Source: Ottelia alismoides (Eukaryota; Streptophyta; Magnoliopsida; Alismatales; Hydrocharitaceae). Taken from it: DNA of 64,000 nucleotides. Position numbers and translations under genes: made by a program. The notes beneath the pieces were generated by a model that was not told where the DNA came from, ran no database searches, and saw nothing but the letters and a program-made list of their open reading frames with translations. The stretch lies in the NCBI GenBank assembly GCA_037367405.1, contig JAZKJV010000154.1, forward strand, positions 372,001-436,000, read 5' to 3'. Shown here piece after piece: positions 1 through 11,106 of this stretch; positions within the stretch are counted from its first letter, which is position 1; each line of letters opens with the position of its first letter.

Positions 1-99
1 TCGTGGGCTCGACCCCGACTATCGTCTGTCCTTGCTCTTGATAACAGATCTCTCTACGACTTTCCTTGCTTGTATCGAGGTCCGCTCGTATTGATGGAG

Positions 100-1749
100 T
101 TGATTGCACAAGTCTATACATAATCAAATTCTTATATGTCTTAGACATTTATTGTTTTACAAAACCCTAGCTTTCTTCACCAAACAATATGTCAGAGAGC
201 AAGGTCGATATCCCTGCCGCATGTGCTTTCAGAGGTCCAAGCCTATTGTCAAGATGGATGGGATGTACTATAAGCTCTGGGCCATGCAGTTCACGAGCCT
301 TATGAAGTCTACGGGTAAGAAACACATTCTTACCGAGGAAGAATCGGTTGAGAAAATTGGGGTCATCGCCTAATGGGAGGCAGATGGTGTGTATGCCAAA
401 GTTTGACTCTCTGGTACATTGATGATAGAAATCGCCAATGATGTGTACACCAACCCATCACCAAAGCGATGTGGGACATCCTTGCAGCCACTTACTCTCA
501 GGCGAGGAATGAGACAAAGATTCTGCAACTTCAGGACGACATCTTTACCATCAAGCAGAACATACGACCACCTCAACTTTTGTATACATCCCTGCGTGGG
601 ATGTTTGAGAAGCTTTACAACTTTATGCCCTTCACATTTACTTTGAACAACATAAATCATATCTGAATGCTGCTACCATGGTTGGTGTATTCCTTGCAGC
701 CCCTGATCCTGAGTATGAGGTTGTCCGTTCCCAGATTTTAGCGGGTGCTACTATTCCTCCAATGGAGGAAGCTTTTCGTAGAATTAACATGAATACTATC
801 CCCTCTACGATCTTTATCTAGACTTCTTCGGCAATGACAGCTTCTCAAGGTAGAGGAGGCTCCTCTCAGTTTCATGGACATGGACTTCATGATAGAGGAG
901 GCTGTATTCATCAATCCTGCACTTATTGCCATCATCCCGGACATACAGAGGATACATGCGACTCCAAGCATGGTTTCTCAGCATTGGCCCGAGTAGCTGA
1001 GCTGGTTGAATCCTCGACTGCTCCCTCTTCAGATCAAAATTGGCCCGAGTAGCTGAGTTGGTTGAATCCTCGGCTGCTCCCTCTTCAGATCAAATATTTG
1101 ATGATCTTGTTGCATAATTGAGGGATATTATGCCTAATGCCAGTCCCATTGCTTCATCATCTACCTCAGGAGGTCACTCAGACGTTGCTGCTTCGATATC
1201 TTCCAGTACCTCATGTAGTACCTATGCACTTACTAGCTGTAGTGGATACGATGTTACAGATTGGATTATAGATTCTGATGCTACACATCACTTGTGTGGA
1301 GATAGAGATCAGCTTACTGCGTACAGACAGGTTCCTTCGGGGAGAACCGTGGTTATAACAGACGAGACTCATTCATCGATCACATGACAATGAGAGATCA
1401 GTTTGACGCCTTCCATGTGTATGCATAATGTATTGCATGCAGATGACTTCTCTATGAATTTATTATCTATTAGTCAGATTACGAAGGATCTACATTGCTG
1501 AGCTATTTTTGATCCATCATCTCTTGTATTTCAAGACATCCTTATGGGCAAGGTGATTGGCTATGGTCTTGAGCAGGACATCCTCTATCGCTTGGTCCGA
1601 ACTTCTTATGCATGTCTTTCCTCTCATTCCCTTGGACCAGTCTCCCAATTTGCATGTCACATGTACTTTGGTCATCTCCCGCTCCAGAAAATGTGTCGTG
1701 TTCTGCTACAGATTTCACCTCACTCGTCCTTCCAGCGTGAGGCATGTCA
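100..1749 (+). pseudogene. Ty1/copia element A, 5' part: gag, protease, pre-integrase (broken)
   Basis: This is the left half of a dead copia gag-pol, read in several frames. A gag segment with KLWAMQF lies near 250-310. A CCHC zinc knuckle (CX2CX4HX4C) is at 918-959. The protease active-site region is at 1271-1291 and reads DSDATHH where copia proteases have DSGA, so the catalytic Gly is lost. A GAG_pre-integrase motif (HMYFGHLPLQKM) is at 1658-1693. Stops and frameshifts separate these pieces, including a 56-bp tandem duplication at 984-1095 that shifts the frame. Reading resumes at 6936 after a hAT insertion. The 5' LTR is not in the window. The copia assignment is firm; the lineage is not resolved. 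Confidence 0.88.
984..1095. repeat. 56-bp tandem duplication inside copia gag
   Basis: Two nearly identical 56-bp copies begin at 984 and 1040 with TTGGCCCGAGTAGCTGAG. They differ at only a few bases. The unit length is not a multiple of three, so the duplication shifts the reading frame between the zinc knuckle and the protease. Confidence 0.9.
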
Positions 1750-1757
1750 GTTGGGAA
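1750..1757. repeat. left 8-bp target site duplication of hAT element
   Basis: GTTGGGAA directly precedes the hAT terminus CAAGG and is repeated exactly at 6928-6935. Confidence 0.92.
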
Positions 1758-2348
1758 CAAGGTTCGAAATTTCGATTTCGATCTCGTTTCGGCAAGGTGT
1801 AATACCAAAATTTCGCCGAAATTTCGGCGATTTCGGTGAAAACGTCGGAAAAGGCTAAAAAATCTGATTTTTTTCCAATTTTATTGAAAATTTCGATATT
1901 CCAAGTTATTAGAACAATAAATAACATACAAATACACATTTATTTCACACATATTGGTCATCTATACCCTATATGTAGACATATCGGTCATATCAGTCAT
2001 ATCGGTCATATCGGTGGTCATATTGTTGGAACCTATGCAACATGTCTCGATCGATATGGGGTCGAAATGACCCATATTTTATCTGTATCATTGCAATTGA
2101 GGATCTTCACCCCTCTATACAACCTATCTCGACCGAAATCTCATAAGACAGTTAATATATAAAAGTTGAAACCATGGTTGTAACATTGTTAATACATAAT
2201 AAAAAAGAGTAATAGTCTAGTCTTACAAATACAATACAACTTACAAGTTTACAACAAGTTAAAATTAATAAGAACATGCATATTTCTGATAAATGCAATA
2301 AAAGAGTAAAGATTAAAATATAGTACCTGCCCTTGTGACATGTTTTGT

Positions 2349-5300
2349 TCAGAACCAGGAGTTCCGTGGTGGATCTGAATGCCCCCCCCTTCCTTGCTGT
2401 CTCTCGTAGCGCATCGCAGATTCTATGAACTCGCAGTAGTTCTCCCATGTCATGTACGAGTACATGGCCTTGTAATCCATGACATACTGCCTGTATTGGT
2501 GGTCATCGATGCCTATGAGCATCCCGAGTCGAGGATAAGCAGCACTAGATCCGGTATCACGAGTGGCACGACGAGGCTGCTGCGAACTACTGCCCTGAGA
2601 TCCTCGGAACGACGACGACGGAGTAGGAGAAGATCTCTGCGGAGGAGGAGGAACTGCCGTGTAGTACTCAGGGAAGAAACCGTAGCTGTCACCCCCAAAG
2701 AAACTGCCCTGGCTCTGCTCAGGTTGGCTACTTTGGTAGTTGTCTCCGCTACTGTATCCCCCATATCCACTGTAACCATATGAATATGCTGGAGGTGCGT
2801 ACTGAGGAGGAGGAGGAGGTCCTGAAGGAGGAGCTTGAAAGTATTCCGGGAAGACGCCAAATGATCTCTCATCGTGCGACGATCTATATTCGCCTAAATG
2901 ACTTTGTGCTCCTCTGCGATATGGGCTGTCAATATCCATGAAGCTCAAAGAACCTATAGATGATGTCAAATCTTCCATGTAGCTGTCGGTTGGACGATGG
3001 CCTCGACCGTAGTCGTAATCCGTAGGCCCTGGACTCAGACTTGGAACAAATTGTCCGTGTGTGTTCCGTTGTCTCTCCATATATTCACGTCCTGCTTGTA
3101 GGCCTTCCTCAAGTCTGGTAGCTTGTGGTCCACGACCACTCCCTCCTGACCTACCTGAGTTTGACTCCCCACCACCACAAGTTCCAGCACGACCAACATC
3201 GTCATCATCATCATCTCCACTGTCATCCTTTGACTTTGACTTGGATTTGGAGCTACTGGAGAGAATTTCATCAACAGCTGCATCAATCTCGCCCTCCAAC
3301 CTTCCAACAGGGTCTGTAATCCGCCCGGATCTGGCCAAAAAGTCACCAACGTTTGCTCCCATTTGCTGGCTTATGTTCTCAATCAGTCTTCCACCTGGCT
3401 GATCGAGAACTGGGGCACCATTGGAATCCATCCACCTCTGGAGAACGTCCTCATCAGCATCGTCATCGTGCATCTTGAAAATGTATGCAAGGTCAATAGG
3501 GTCCGTATAGTCATCTTTGTCATGTCCCTCCGTTGCATGCTTCAATTTTAGCCTCAAGTTGTAATGCACGAAGACAAGGTCATTGAGCTTCTTTTCTCCC
3601 AACCTGTTCCTTCTCTTCGAATGTATCAAATTGAACGTGCTCCAGTTCCTCTCACAACCGCCAGCAGATGCGGTTTGAGACAACACTTTCACTGCTACAC
3701 TTTGAAGGTTGGGAGCTTCCATCCCGTATAGCATCCACCATTCGGCTGGAAAAAAAGGAAAAGACAGAAATCATAAGTACAAATAAATGTACACACAACT
3801 GACACAAGTAATGGTTTTATTTGCCTCCGTCCCTCCAGGAAGAGTATTGCCACGATCGTTGACTGCAGTAATCCGACCAAAGGAACCCAATGCATCTCGG
3901 TAATACTTAACCTGCACAACGCACAAATAGGTTCAACCCAAATATCTTGTGACTCAAAAGTCAAAATATAGGTAGAAATTGAGGATAGTACCTCATTCAT
4001 GCACATGATTTGTAACTTCTCGTCCTTGACTAGCTTCTCCACCACAATCTGTACGGCTGAGGGAAGGTCACCATTTGTACCAAGTCCATTCTTGTAGTGC
4101 TACTTAGGATTGAAGTAATAAGCTGCACAGAAAGTCACGAACAAGCTCATTTATGATGTCCAACTATAAAAATTTAAATGATTGAAAAAAAAACCATTTT
4201 ACATAATACATACTGGCCTTGTGAAGAGGATGTGAGTGCATCTTAGACCATCGCTCGTCTATGATGTCCAACCATGCTTTCGATCCCTTCCCAACCGCTT
4301 CTCCGACCTTCTCTCTCATGCAGCGCATTGCCTCGTAGGTGACTCCCATGGTGGGCTTCTTGTCGCCATCCACGATCCGCAATGCAGATACAACTGGATC
4401 CATGATCCTCGTGACCCAAGTCACGTCATCCCAAAAGGAGATATCATTGATCAATATCTCCACCTTCCGTCCTCCTTCAGTCCGAGCTTCAGGTATCTCG
4501 AACCAGTCACCCTGGCAACACATGGTTTTCAAACCCGTCTTATGTTGCTTGAGGCTTTGCAACGCTATAAAATTGGTTGCAAAGCGTGTGATGCCAGGCC
4601 TCACCAACTCCCCATTGCACATCCGCCTCATTAGTGCCAACACTTTGCTGTGGTTGTAGATGAATGTGGTGATCATTCGTGCTTTCTCCACCACCCTTGA
4701 GACGAGCTTCCTCTTGATGAAATCCTTAACGATCAAGTCAATGCAATGCGCAGCACACGGTGTTCAGAAAATTCCGTAGCTGCTAGACTTCATAATTGTT
4801 TCACCAGCCTTCTTGAAGTTGCTACCGTTATCTGTCACAATTTGCACAATGTGCTCTTTCCCAACCTCCTTTATAACGTCCTTCATCAACTTCAGAAGGT
4901 ACCTGTGGTCCTTCACATGCTCAGATGCATCAACAGATTTCAAGAAAATTGTCTTCCCATCGCAGTAGACAAGGAAGTTAATGATCTGCTTCCTTGTGTA
5001 GCTCGTCCACCCATCGCACATCAATGTCTCCCCATACTCTGGCCATCTCCTCCTCAACTCGACGATGTACTCATTCATCTCCTCTTTCTCCATCCCCAGA
5101 TATTTGTTCATGATCTCGTAGGATGTAGGAGCCTTCACTCCCGTTCCCGCTGCAGCGATCTCATCAATGGCATGCTGCAAGAATGGCCCGCTTGCAATGT
5201 TGGCAGGAATGCTCTCCCCAAAGAAGTGCTTGCTGATAGCTTTTCCCACCCTTTCTCGTGCATTGGTGAACATTTCCTTTACTGTTATCTGCCTCGGATC

Positions 5301-5969
5301 CTTGCTTGCCTTGTATTGCATGGATCCGCTCCTCGTCAAGAAGGGCTCAATTCCCTTCCCCTTGTGTTTCTTGGTGGGTGGTGGTACTGGTGCGCCTCCA
5401 GAACCACTCCCACTCCCACCTGCACCATAGAAGCCGCCCCATGCACCACCGAGTTCTCTCCTCTCGAACTCGCTCCTCAATGATTCTTGTGTAGCCCTTC
5501 TGTATGCCCTCCTCTCTGATGCAGTCTGAATGTCAGCGGGGTACACAAAATCATCGTCGTCTGAATTAGAAATGACGTTGAATTCTTTCTCGAACATGAA
5601 CTCCTTCATTTGTTCTTCCCTTCTTACTCTCTCCGTCTCCTTTTCCTTCTTTCCGTCCAAGCTTGCCTTGACCTTGTCCCTCACATCTTTGGGACAACGC
5701 GTGCACTTGGCAACATTCTTGTTGTTGCCAACAAGGTGTTGCTTCATCCTTGTGATCCCGCCTCCTCCCAACTTCTTCCCACAGAAATTGCATTGCGGCT
5801 TCGCCTTATTTCCATCAGGAGCGGATGCATACCTCCAGCCAATGTCCCCACTGAATTCTTCCATCTGATCATCAGAACTGTCAGATCCAGAACTGGAAGC
5901 GGAATGTGCCATGGTGAATTTCCAAATGAAGAACCGGAACCGAAACCAGAATGTCGCAGAATGTGCCAT
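2349..5969 (-). pseudogene. hAT-family transposase (BED zinc finger, DUF659, C-terminal dimerisation), nonsense-mutated
   Basis: Four exons are visible: 5969-4214, 4122-3992, about 3911-3800 and about 3745-2349. The first carries a BED-type finger (Cys60, Cys63, His78, Cys89 counted from the 5969 start), an acidic/charged linker and a DUF659 region (RWPEYGETLMCDGWTS). The last exon opens with the hAT dimerisation domain (SVAVKVLSQTASAGGCERNWSTF, core near 3700-3640) and ends in a long Ser/Gly/Pro/Tyr-rich tail. Splice signals are good (GTATGT donor at 4213, TTCCAG-like acceptors). Two nonsense codons are seen: TGA at 4766-4764 in the TPCAAH region where hAT proteins usually have Trp, and TAG in exon 2. 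Either Met5969 or Met5912 could start it; the short N-terminal stretch between is a local duplication. It acted in the nucleus and bound the element ends. The exact exon 3 donor is uncertain. Confidence 0.88.
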
Positions 5970-5989
5970 GGTGAATATGAACGTCGAAA

Positions 5990-6900
5990 TCTGCGAGGAA
6001 AATCAAGAACAAACATTAAGTTGGCATACAATGCAACTGCTTATGAATATGCAAATTATTTTATTTTTTTAATTTCGGAATTATTATATATTTAATTTTT
6101 CCAACACCTACTTTTCTGATTTACAGAAAAAAACCTTGGATCTATACATTAGGATCTTAGATCTACAAATAAGGGGACCATTTTCAAGAAAGACTGCGTA
6201 ATTGACACAAAATATGAACAAAAACGTAAATATTTAACAAATCATTTTCGGATTTTTTATATTTTTAATTTTGTTAATCCAAAAAAATTTCCTGACTATG
6301 ATTTCCACTTCCAAAACTCAAGATCCGAATATATAATACCACAACTCATTATCGTTCCACATTAAACTTCAAAAGCCCCAAATTCTTCTAACATAGATCC
6401 AAGAAAATAATCTCCAATAATGTTTTACTTTAACTTCAGATCTGCGATACAATGATCATAGCTAGCACTATTGTGCAAAAAAAACACAAAAGCCCCAATT
6501 TTCTACTCCAAATTTATACCTATTTTGGGGGAAATCTCTCAAATTAAACACCATGCCAAGCTATATCAACATCCTAACAGTGAAATCCCTAAAAAAATTA
6601 TTGAATTTGAAGAAGATTTATCATAATTTGGCTTACCTCAAAGGAAGGTCTTGGAAGATGAAGGAGAGCAGCCTCTGCAAGCAGTCGGTCGAAATGGGGA
6701 GGTTTCGGGCGATATTTCGGTATGTATCGACATTTGCCTGATTTTTATATTCAAAGATTCATTATGTCGGCCGAGATATCGAGATGAGCCGAGATATCGG
6801 CGATATCTCGCGATATTTCTACCGAAACCGGGGAAATCGATATACAGTATAGTTTCGAGACCCGATACCCATCGAAACCGAAATTTCGTCGAAATTTCGG
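5990..6900 (-). other. hAT 5' leader and subterminal region
   Basis: AT-rich, no open frame of note. The part from about 6680 to 6900 holds dense GAAATTTCGG/CGATATCTCG-type repeats matching those of the opposite end. Splice or promoter signals cannot be assigned. Confidence 0.5.
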
Positions 6901-6927
6901 CGAAATTTTGCGAGATTTCTGTCCATG

Positions 6928-6935
6928 GTTGGGAA
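6928..6935. repeat. right 8-bp target site duplication of hAT element
   Basis: GTTGGGAA, identical to 1750-1757. Confidence 0.92.
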
Positions 6936-7673
6936 AGCATCATCAGTCTACTTTCCATAGTCGTCAGAGTTGGAGCAGTAGCTCCATTTTTGAGTTATTT
7001 CATATTGATATTTGGGGATCCAATTGTGTTCCTGATCACCAAGGGCACTTGTTTTATCTTGTTGATGTGGATGACTTTTCTTGTTTGTCATAGGTCTTTT
7101 TATTAAAGAATAAATGTGAAGCAGGAGATGATATCAAAATATTTATAAATGAAGTGCAGAATGTGTTTTCATCTTCTGTCAAATTAGGGAGAACTAATAA
7201 TGCCTTGGAATTCTGTATTCGTGCTTTTACCATTTTTTTCCAACCTGGGGTATTATTCATCAAACATCGTGTGCTTATACTTCCCAGCAAAATGGTGTTG
7301 CAGAGAGAAAGCATCACCATTTACTTGATGTCACCAGAACTCTCCTCATTCAGAGTCATGCCCTGCATTCTTTTTGTGGTAGTGCCGTCCTTAAAACATG
7401 CTATCTTGTGAATTGCATGTCCTCGTCTATATTGGTTGAGAAAATTCCTTTTTATGTTGCTTTTCCAGAGATGAAATTGTTCTCACTTACCCCTTATGTG
7501 TTTTGCTCGGTTGCTTTTGTTCACCAGTTGTCTCCAGATCTTGACAAGATCTCTCTTAGAGCTGTCAAATGCGTTTTTGTTGGGTACTCTAGGACTCAAA
7601 AAGGGTACATATGCTATGCTCCACTGCACATGAAATATTATGTCAGCGTTTATGTCACATTCTTCGAGTCGGT
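6936..7673 (+). pseudogene. Ty1/copia element A, integrase part (broken, truncated)
   Basis: Copia pol continues here after the hAT insertion. An integrase core start is seen at 7001-7018 (HIDIWG) followed by a hydrophobic FYLVDVDDFSCLS stretch. The segment 7408-7670 has the later integrase region (KCVFVGYSRTQKGY, typical of the copia integrase C-terminal side). Several frameshifts and stops lie between. It stops dead at 7673 where the TRIM-like LTR starts; no reverse transcriptase or RNase H follows on the other side, so the 3' half of pol and the 3' LTR are missing. Confidence 0.88.
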
Positions 7674-8219
7674 TGATGCAGCGTGGATCCGAAATATAGG
7701 GACCCCTATTTATTTAAATTATGGTAGTTAATTTTATTTACGTTTTTTAGGTTGTCGCAATTTTAAATAAAGAGATCGCCTGTGATCTCAATTTGAATTT
7801 TAAATTTGTCAGTTAAATTAGTTAGAGTCCAATTAGGATAATTAGTGGTCAAATTAATTAGTTTACTATTTTTGGTAATGCCATCCCTCCTATATAAAGG
7901 GATGATGGTCCATTATGTTCAACAGTTCAAGATGTGATAAAATAGAGATTTATCTCTCTCTCCTCTCCCTCTCTCTCCTTCTCCCCGCGTGATCTACACG
8001 TGTTCTTCTTCTCCCAAACCCCTCGTATTCCCGACGAGTCTCTTCTCTCTTCCCCTCGCGGTCTACGCGTTTCTTCTTCTCTAACCCCGCGCATCCGGCG
8101 TGTCTTCTCTTCTCAACCCTTCCAGTTTCTTCTTCTCAACCCCTCTATTATCTTCTTCCACCTAAAATTCCACCTTCAAAAATTATTTATCGTCGACGCG
8201 CAAAATCCGATCCGCATCA
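7674..8219 (+). repeat. 5' LTR of TRIM-like element
   Basis: 546 bp, TGATGC...GCATCA. It is almost identical to 8421-8965 for the first roughly 480 bp, but the last 60-70 bp differ clearly. A CT-rich stretch (7950-8000) follows the TATA box, as expected for an LTR transcript leader. Confidence 0.9.
7891..7899 (+). promoter_or_regulatory. LTR TATA box
   Basis: TATATAAAG, in the middle of the 5' LTR; the 3' LTR has the same box at 8638-8646. Transcription probably starts about 30 bp downstream. Confidence 0.7.
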
Positions 8220-8221
8220 AT

Positions 8222-8233
8222 TGGTATCAGAGC
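8222..8233 (+). other. primer-binding site (initiator tRNA-Met)
   Basis: TGGTATCAGAGC, two bases after the 5' LTR end, the usual plant PBS complementary to the 3' end of tRNA-iMet. Confidence 0.92.
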
Positions 8234-8406
8234 ATGGCAACCGAATCGTCCCTACGATTCGACGATCCCGTCGCGCATTGGAAGATGCAATATGATTTGA
8301 GTTGCAGATCTCATGATTCGCATTCACGCGCACGTCGACACAAGTTCATGAAGCGCCTTATGTCAAGCCTCAAGGTTCAAGCAATTCGTCGGGAGACGAA
8401 TTTTTA

Positions 8407-8420
8407 AAGCGGAGGAGAGT
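8407..8420 (+). other. polypurine tract
   Basis: AAGCGGAGGAGAGT directly before the 3' LTR, the site for plus-strand priming. Confidence 0.8.
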
Positions 8421-8965
8421 TGATGCAGCGTGGATCCGAAATATAGGGACACCTATTTATTTAAATTATGGTAGTTAATTTTATTTACGTTTTTTAGGTT
8501 GTCGCAATTTTAAATAAAGAGATCGCCTGTGATCTCAATTTGAATTTTAAATTTGTCAGTTAAATTAGTTAGAGTCCAATTAGGATAATTAGTGGTCAAA
8601 TTAATTAGTTTACTATTTTTGGTAATGCCATCCCTCCTATATAAAGGGATGATGGTCCATTATGTTCAACAGTTCAAGATGTGATAAAATAGAGATTTAT
8701 CTCTCTCTCCTCTCCCCTCTCTCTCCTTCTCCCCGCGTGATCTACACGTGTTCTTCTTCTCCCAAACCCCTCGTATTCTCGACGAGTCTCTTCTCTCTTC
8801 CCCTCGCGGTCTACGCGTTTCTTCTTCTCTAACCCCGCGCATCCGGCGTGTCTTCTCTTCTCAACCCTTCCAGTTTCTTCTTCTCAACCCCTCTATTTTC
8901 TTCTACCATCGAAAATCCACCGTCAAATCTATTTCCCGCGCCGCGCCGAATTCCATTTTGCATCA
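8421..8965 (+). repeat. 3' LTR of TRIM-like element
   Basis: 545 bp, TGATGC...GCATCA, with TATA at 8638-8646. It matches the 5' LTR except for its last 60-70 bp. Confidence 0.9.
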
Positions 8966-9281
8966 GTTCTTATCTGGGTGATGAGTTTAAACATAAATTA
9001 ATATATAAACAAGTGTGAATCATGAAGCATGAATTGAATACAATGATAAATATATGAGAAAAACACGTGTTATTATTGATGATATGCATCTATTTATCTT
9101 GTGACCAGAGGTGGATCGTAGAGAGAAACAAAAATTACTTGTAAATCCCCTATTCGCGGATGATGAAAGTTAGTTAATGCTGTGTAATTGATCCTTGAGT
9201 ACTATTGGCCAAAGCCCTGAAACCAGAACCAACGTTGACTGCTATTTAATTTAATTATTATTGATCTTGACTTGTCTGTGA
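8966..9281. other. AT-rich, no gene seen
   Basis: About 315 bp with no open frame or repeat boundary I can support. It is not copia pol, so the element left of the TRIM-like insertion does not continue here. Confidence 0.5.
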
Positions 9282-9670
9282 ACAAAGAAGCTAGTATATG
9301 CAAGAGTTTTTGACGTGTCTCTTATAATCTCGATGAAATCTAGATTAGTGTGAGCTCCTATTGGAGGCTCAGAGGTTGGCATGGTCTATAATGGCCGAGG
9401 AGGGGAGTGAACTACTACCGGTACTCTGTAAATTGAATAATAAAGTAGAGTATGACACCTACTGACTGTTTGTACTTGGTACAAGGGTGTGCTTGGTTCA
9501 AGTCTTATTGGCTGATGGGAGCTTATATTTAGGTATTCCAATTGTGGTGTGAAAGTTGAGGTAATTTGGTTGAGAGAGAAGTTTGGGTTGATAAGTTGTT
9601 TCTTGAGTTTGTTTCGTCACATGTATTGCGATTGAGGGTTATATTTCTGGACTAAGGTAGATGTATGAGA
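9282..9670. repeat. diverged first copy of the 670-bp direct repeat
   Basis: Matches the middle of the two later copies in order (GAAGCTAGTATATGCAAG, GTGTGAGCTCCTATTG, TATATTTCTGGACTAAGG) but with many differences and gaps. It is older or less conserved than the pair that follows. Confidence 0.75.
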
Positions 9671-9747
9671 TGCTATAATTGCATGCATATATACATTATT
9701 ATATTATATATATGAACTTCAAACTAATACAACAGATAAATTATGAG

Positions 9748-10415
9748 CCCATGACATGAGTGACATTGTGGCAGATATCTAATATAAGTGAGACACATGA
9801 AACTTAGAATTGCATCCAAAATAGAATGCATGTAATGCGAACACATAATTCGACCAAGAAGAATATATGAGCATGAATGTCTTGACGTGTTTGTGATTAG
9901 AGAAGCTAGTATATCCAAGAATTTGATGTATTGTTCATGATCCCTGTGAAATCTAGATGAGTGTGAGCTCTTGTTGAAGGTCTTGATGTTGACATGGTCC
10001 CGTGTGGCAGAGGGGGGAATGAGTTACTACTAGGACATTGACTTGTAAAGTAGTGACATTTACCGATGGTTTGACATTAATTGCAACGGTGAGCTTTGTT
10101 CAAGTCCTATTGGCTGGAGTGTGCTTATATTGAAGTATTCCCAATGTGGTTTGTAAGTTGGGGATATTTATTAAAGAAGTTTGTGTTTGACAAGTTATTT
10201 CTTGATTTTGTTACAGTACATGAATTACGATTGTTTATGGATATATTTCTGGACTGAGGTAGATGTCTGAAAAGTTGAGTTACCGATAGCAACCCAATGC
10301 ATGGTAGACAGAAAGATGAAAGAGAAGGGATCCGGCCTTTCATGTGAGATGAATTCTTGTTACATGACCGCTTTGACTTTGGGAAGCGATGTATCTGGGG
10401 GTGGCTTGTTACATG
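9748..10415. repeat. direct repeat copy 2 (668 bp)
   Basis: Starts CCCATGACATGAGTGACATT and ends GGCTTGTTACATG. The next base starts copy 3. Only scattered substitutions separate the two. No coding frame is conserved between them. Confidence 0.92.
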
Positions 10416-11106
10416 CCCATGACATGAGTGACATTGTGACAGAAATCAAATATAAGTGAGACACATGAAACTTAGAATTGCATCCAAAATAGAATGCATG
10501 TAATGTGAACACATAATTCGACCAAGAAGAATATATGAGCATGAATGTTTTGACGTGTTTGTGATTAGAGAAGCTAGTATATCCAAGAATTTGATATATT
10601 GTTCATGATCCCTATAAATCTAGATGAGTGTGAGCTCTTGTTGAAGGTCTTGATGTTGACATGGTCCCGTGTGGCAGAGGGGGGAATGAGTTACTACTAG
10701 GACATTGACTTGTAAAGCAGTGACATTTACCGATGGTTTGACATTAATTGCAACGGTGAGCTTTGTTCAAGTCCTATTGGCTGGAGTGTGCTTATATTGA
10801 GGTATTCTCAATGTGGTTTGTAAGTTGGGGATATTGATTAAAGAAGTTTGTGTTTGACAAGTTATTTCTTGATTTTGTTACAGTACATGTATTACGATTG
10901 TTTATGGATATATTTCTGGACTAAGCTAGATGTCTTTTTCTGGAATAAGGTAGAAGTCTGAAAAGTTGAGTTACCGATAGCAACACAATGCATGGTAGAC
11001 AGAAAGATGAAAGAGAAGGGATCCAGCCTTTCATGTGAGATGAATTCTTGTTACATGACCGCTTTGGACTTGGGAAGCTATGTATCTGGGGGTGGCTTGT
11101 TACATG
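10416..11106. repeat. direct repeat copy 3 (691 bp)
   Basis: Same start and end as copy 2, head to tail. It is 23 bp longer, mainly because a short segment around TTTCTGGACTAAGCTAGATG is partly repeated near 10915-10960. Confidence 0.92.

Larger units (their letters stand above)
1758..6927 (-). mobile_element. hAT transposon, about 5.17 kb, inserted in copia element A
   Basis: The element runs between exact 8-bp duplications (GTTGGGAA), the size made by hAT transposases. Its ends are imperfect inverted repeats: the left reads CAAGGTTCGAAATTTCG and the inverted right reads CATGGACAGAAATCTCG, 12 of 17 identical and CA-first as in hAT. Subterminal regions hold many copies of CGAAATTTCGG-like sequence, plausible transposase sites, and a short 10-bp array of GTCATATCG type at about 1978-2022. 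The minus strand encodes a BED-finger, DUF659 and hAT-dimerisation transposase with several stops. It was possibly autonomous once and is now inactive. Removing it makes the copia pre-integrase region run into its integrase. Confidence 0.93.
7674..8965 (+). mobile_element. small non-autonomous LTR element (TRIM-like), 1.29 kb
   Basis: Two direct repeats of about 546 bp flank only about 200 bp of internal sequence. Each begins TGATGC and ends GCATCA. A tRNA-iMet type primer-binding site follows the first and a purine tract precedes the second. The interior has a short frame starting MATESSLRFDDPVAHW, likely a vestige of a gag start, and nothing enzymatic. The LTRs are longer than in most TRIMs, so it may be a deletion derivative of a larger element. 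No matching 5-bp target duplication is seen (TCGGT left, GTTCT right). Confidence 0.85.

Noticed and set aside
2379..2783. 134-codon plus-strand frame, Arg-rich
   Set aside because: Antisense to the Ser/Gly/Pro-rich C-terminal tail of the hAT transposase.
7154..7320. Minus-strand frames over the copia integrase
   Set aside because: Antisense shadows of pol remnants.
9748..11106. LTR pair or CRISPR-like array
   Set aside because: Repeats are directly adjacent with no internal region, do not begin TG or end CA, and are far longer than CRISPR repeats.
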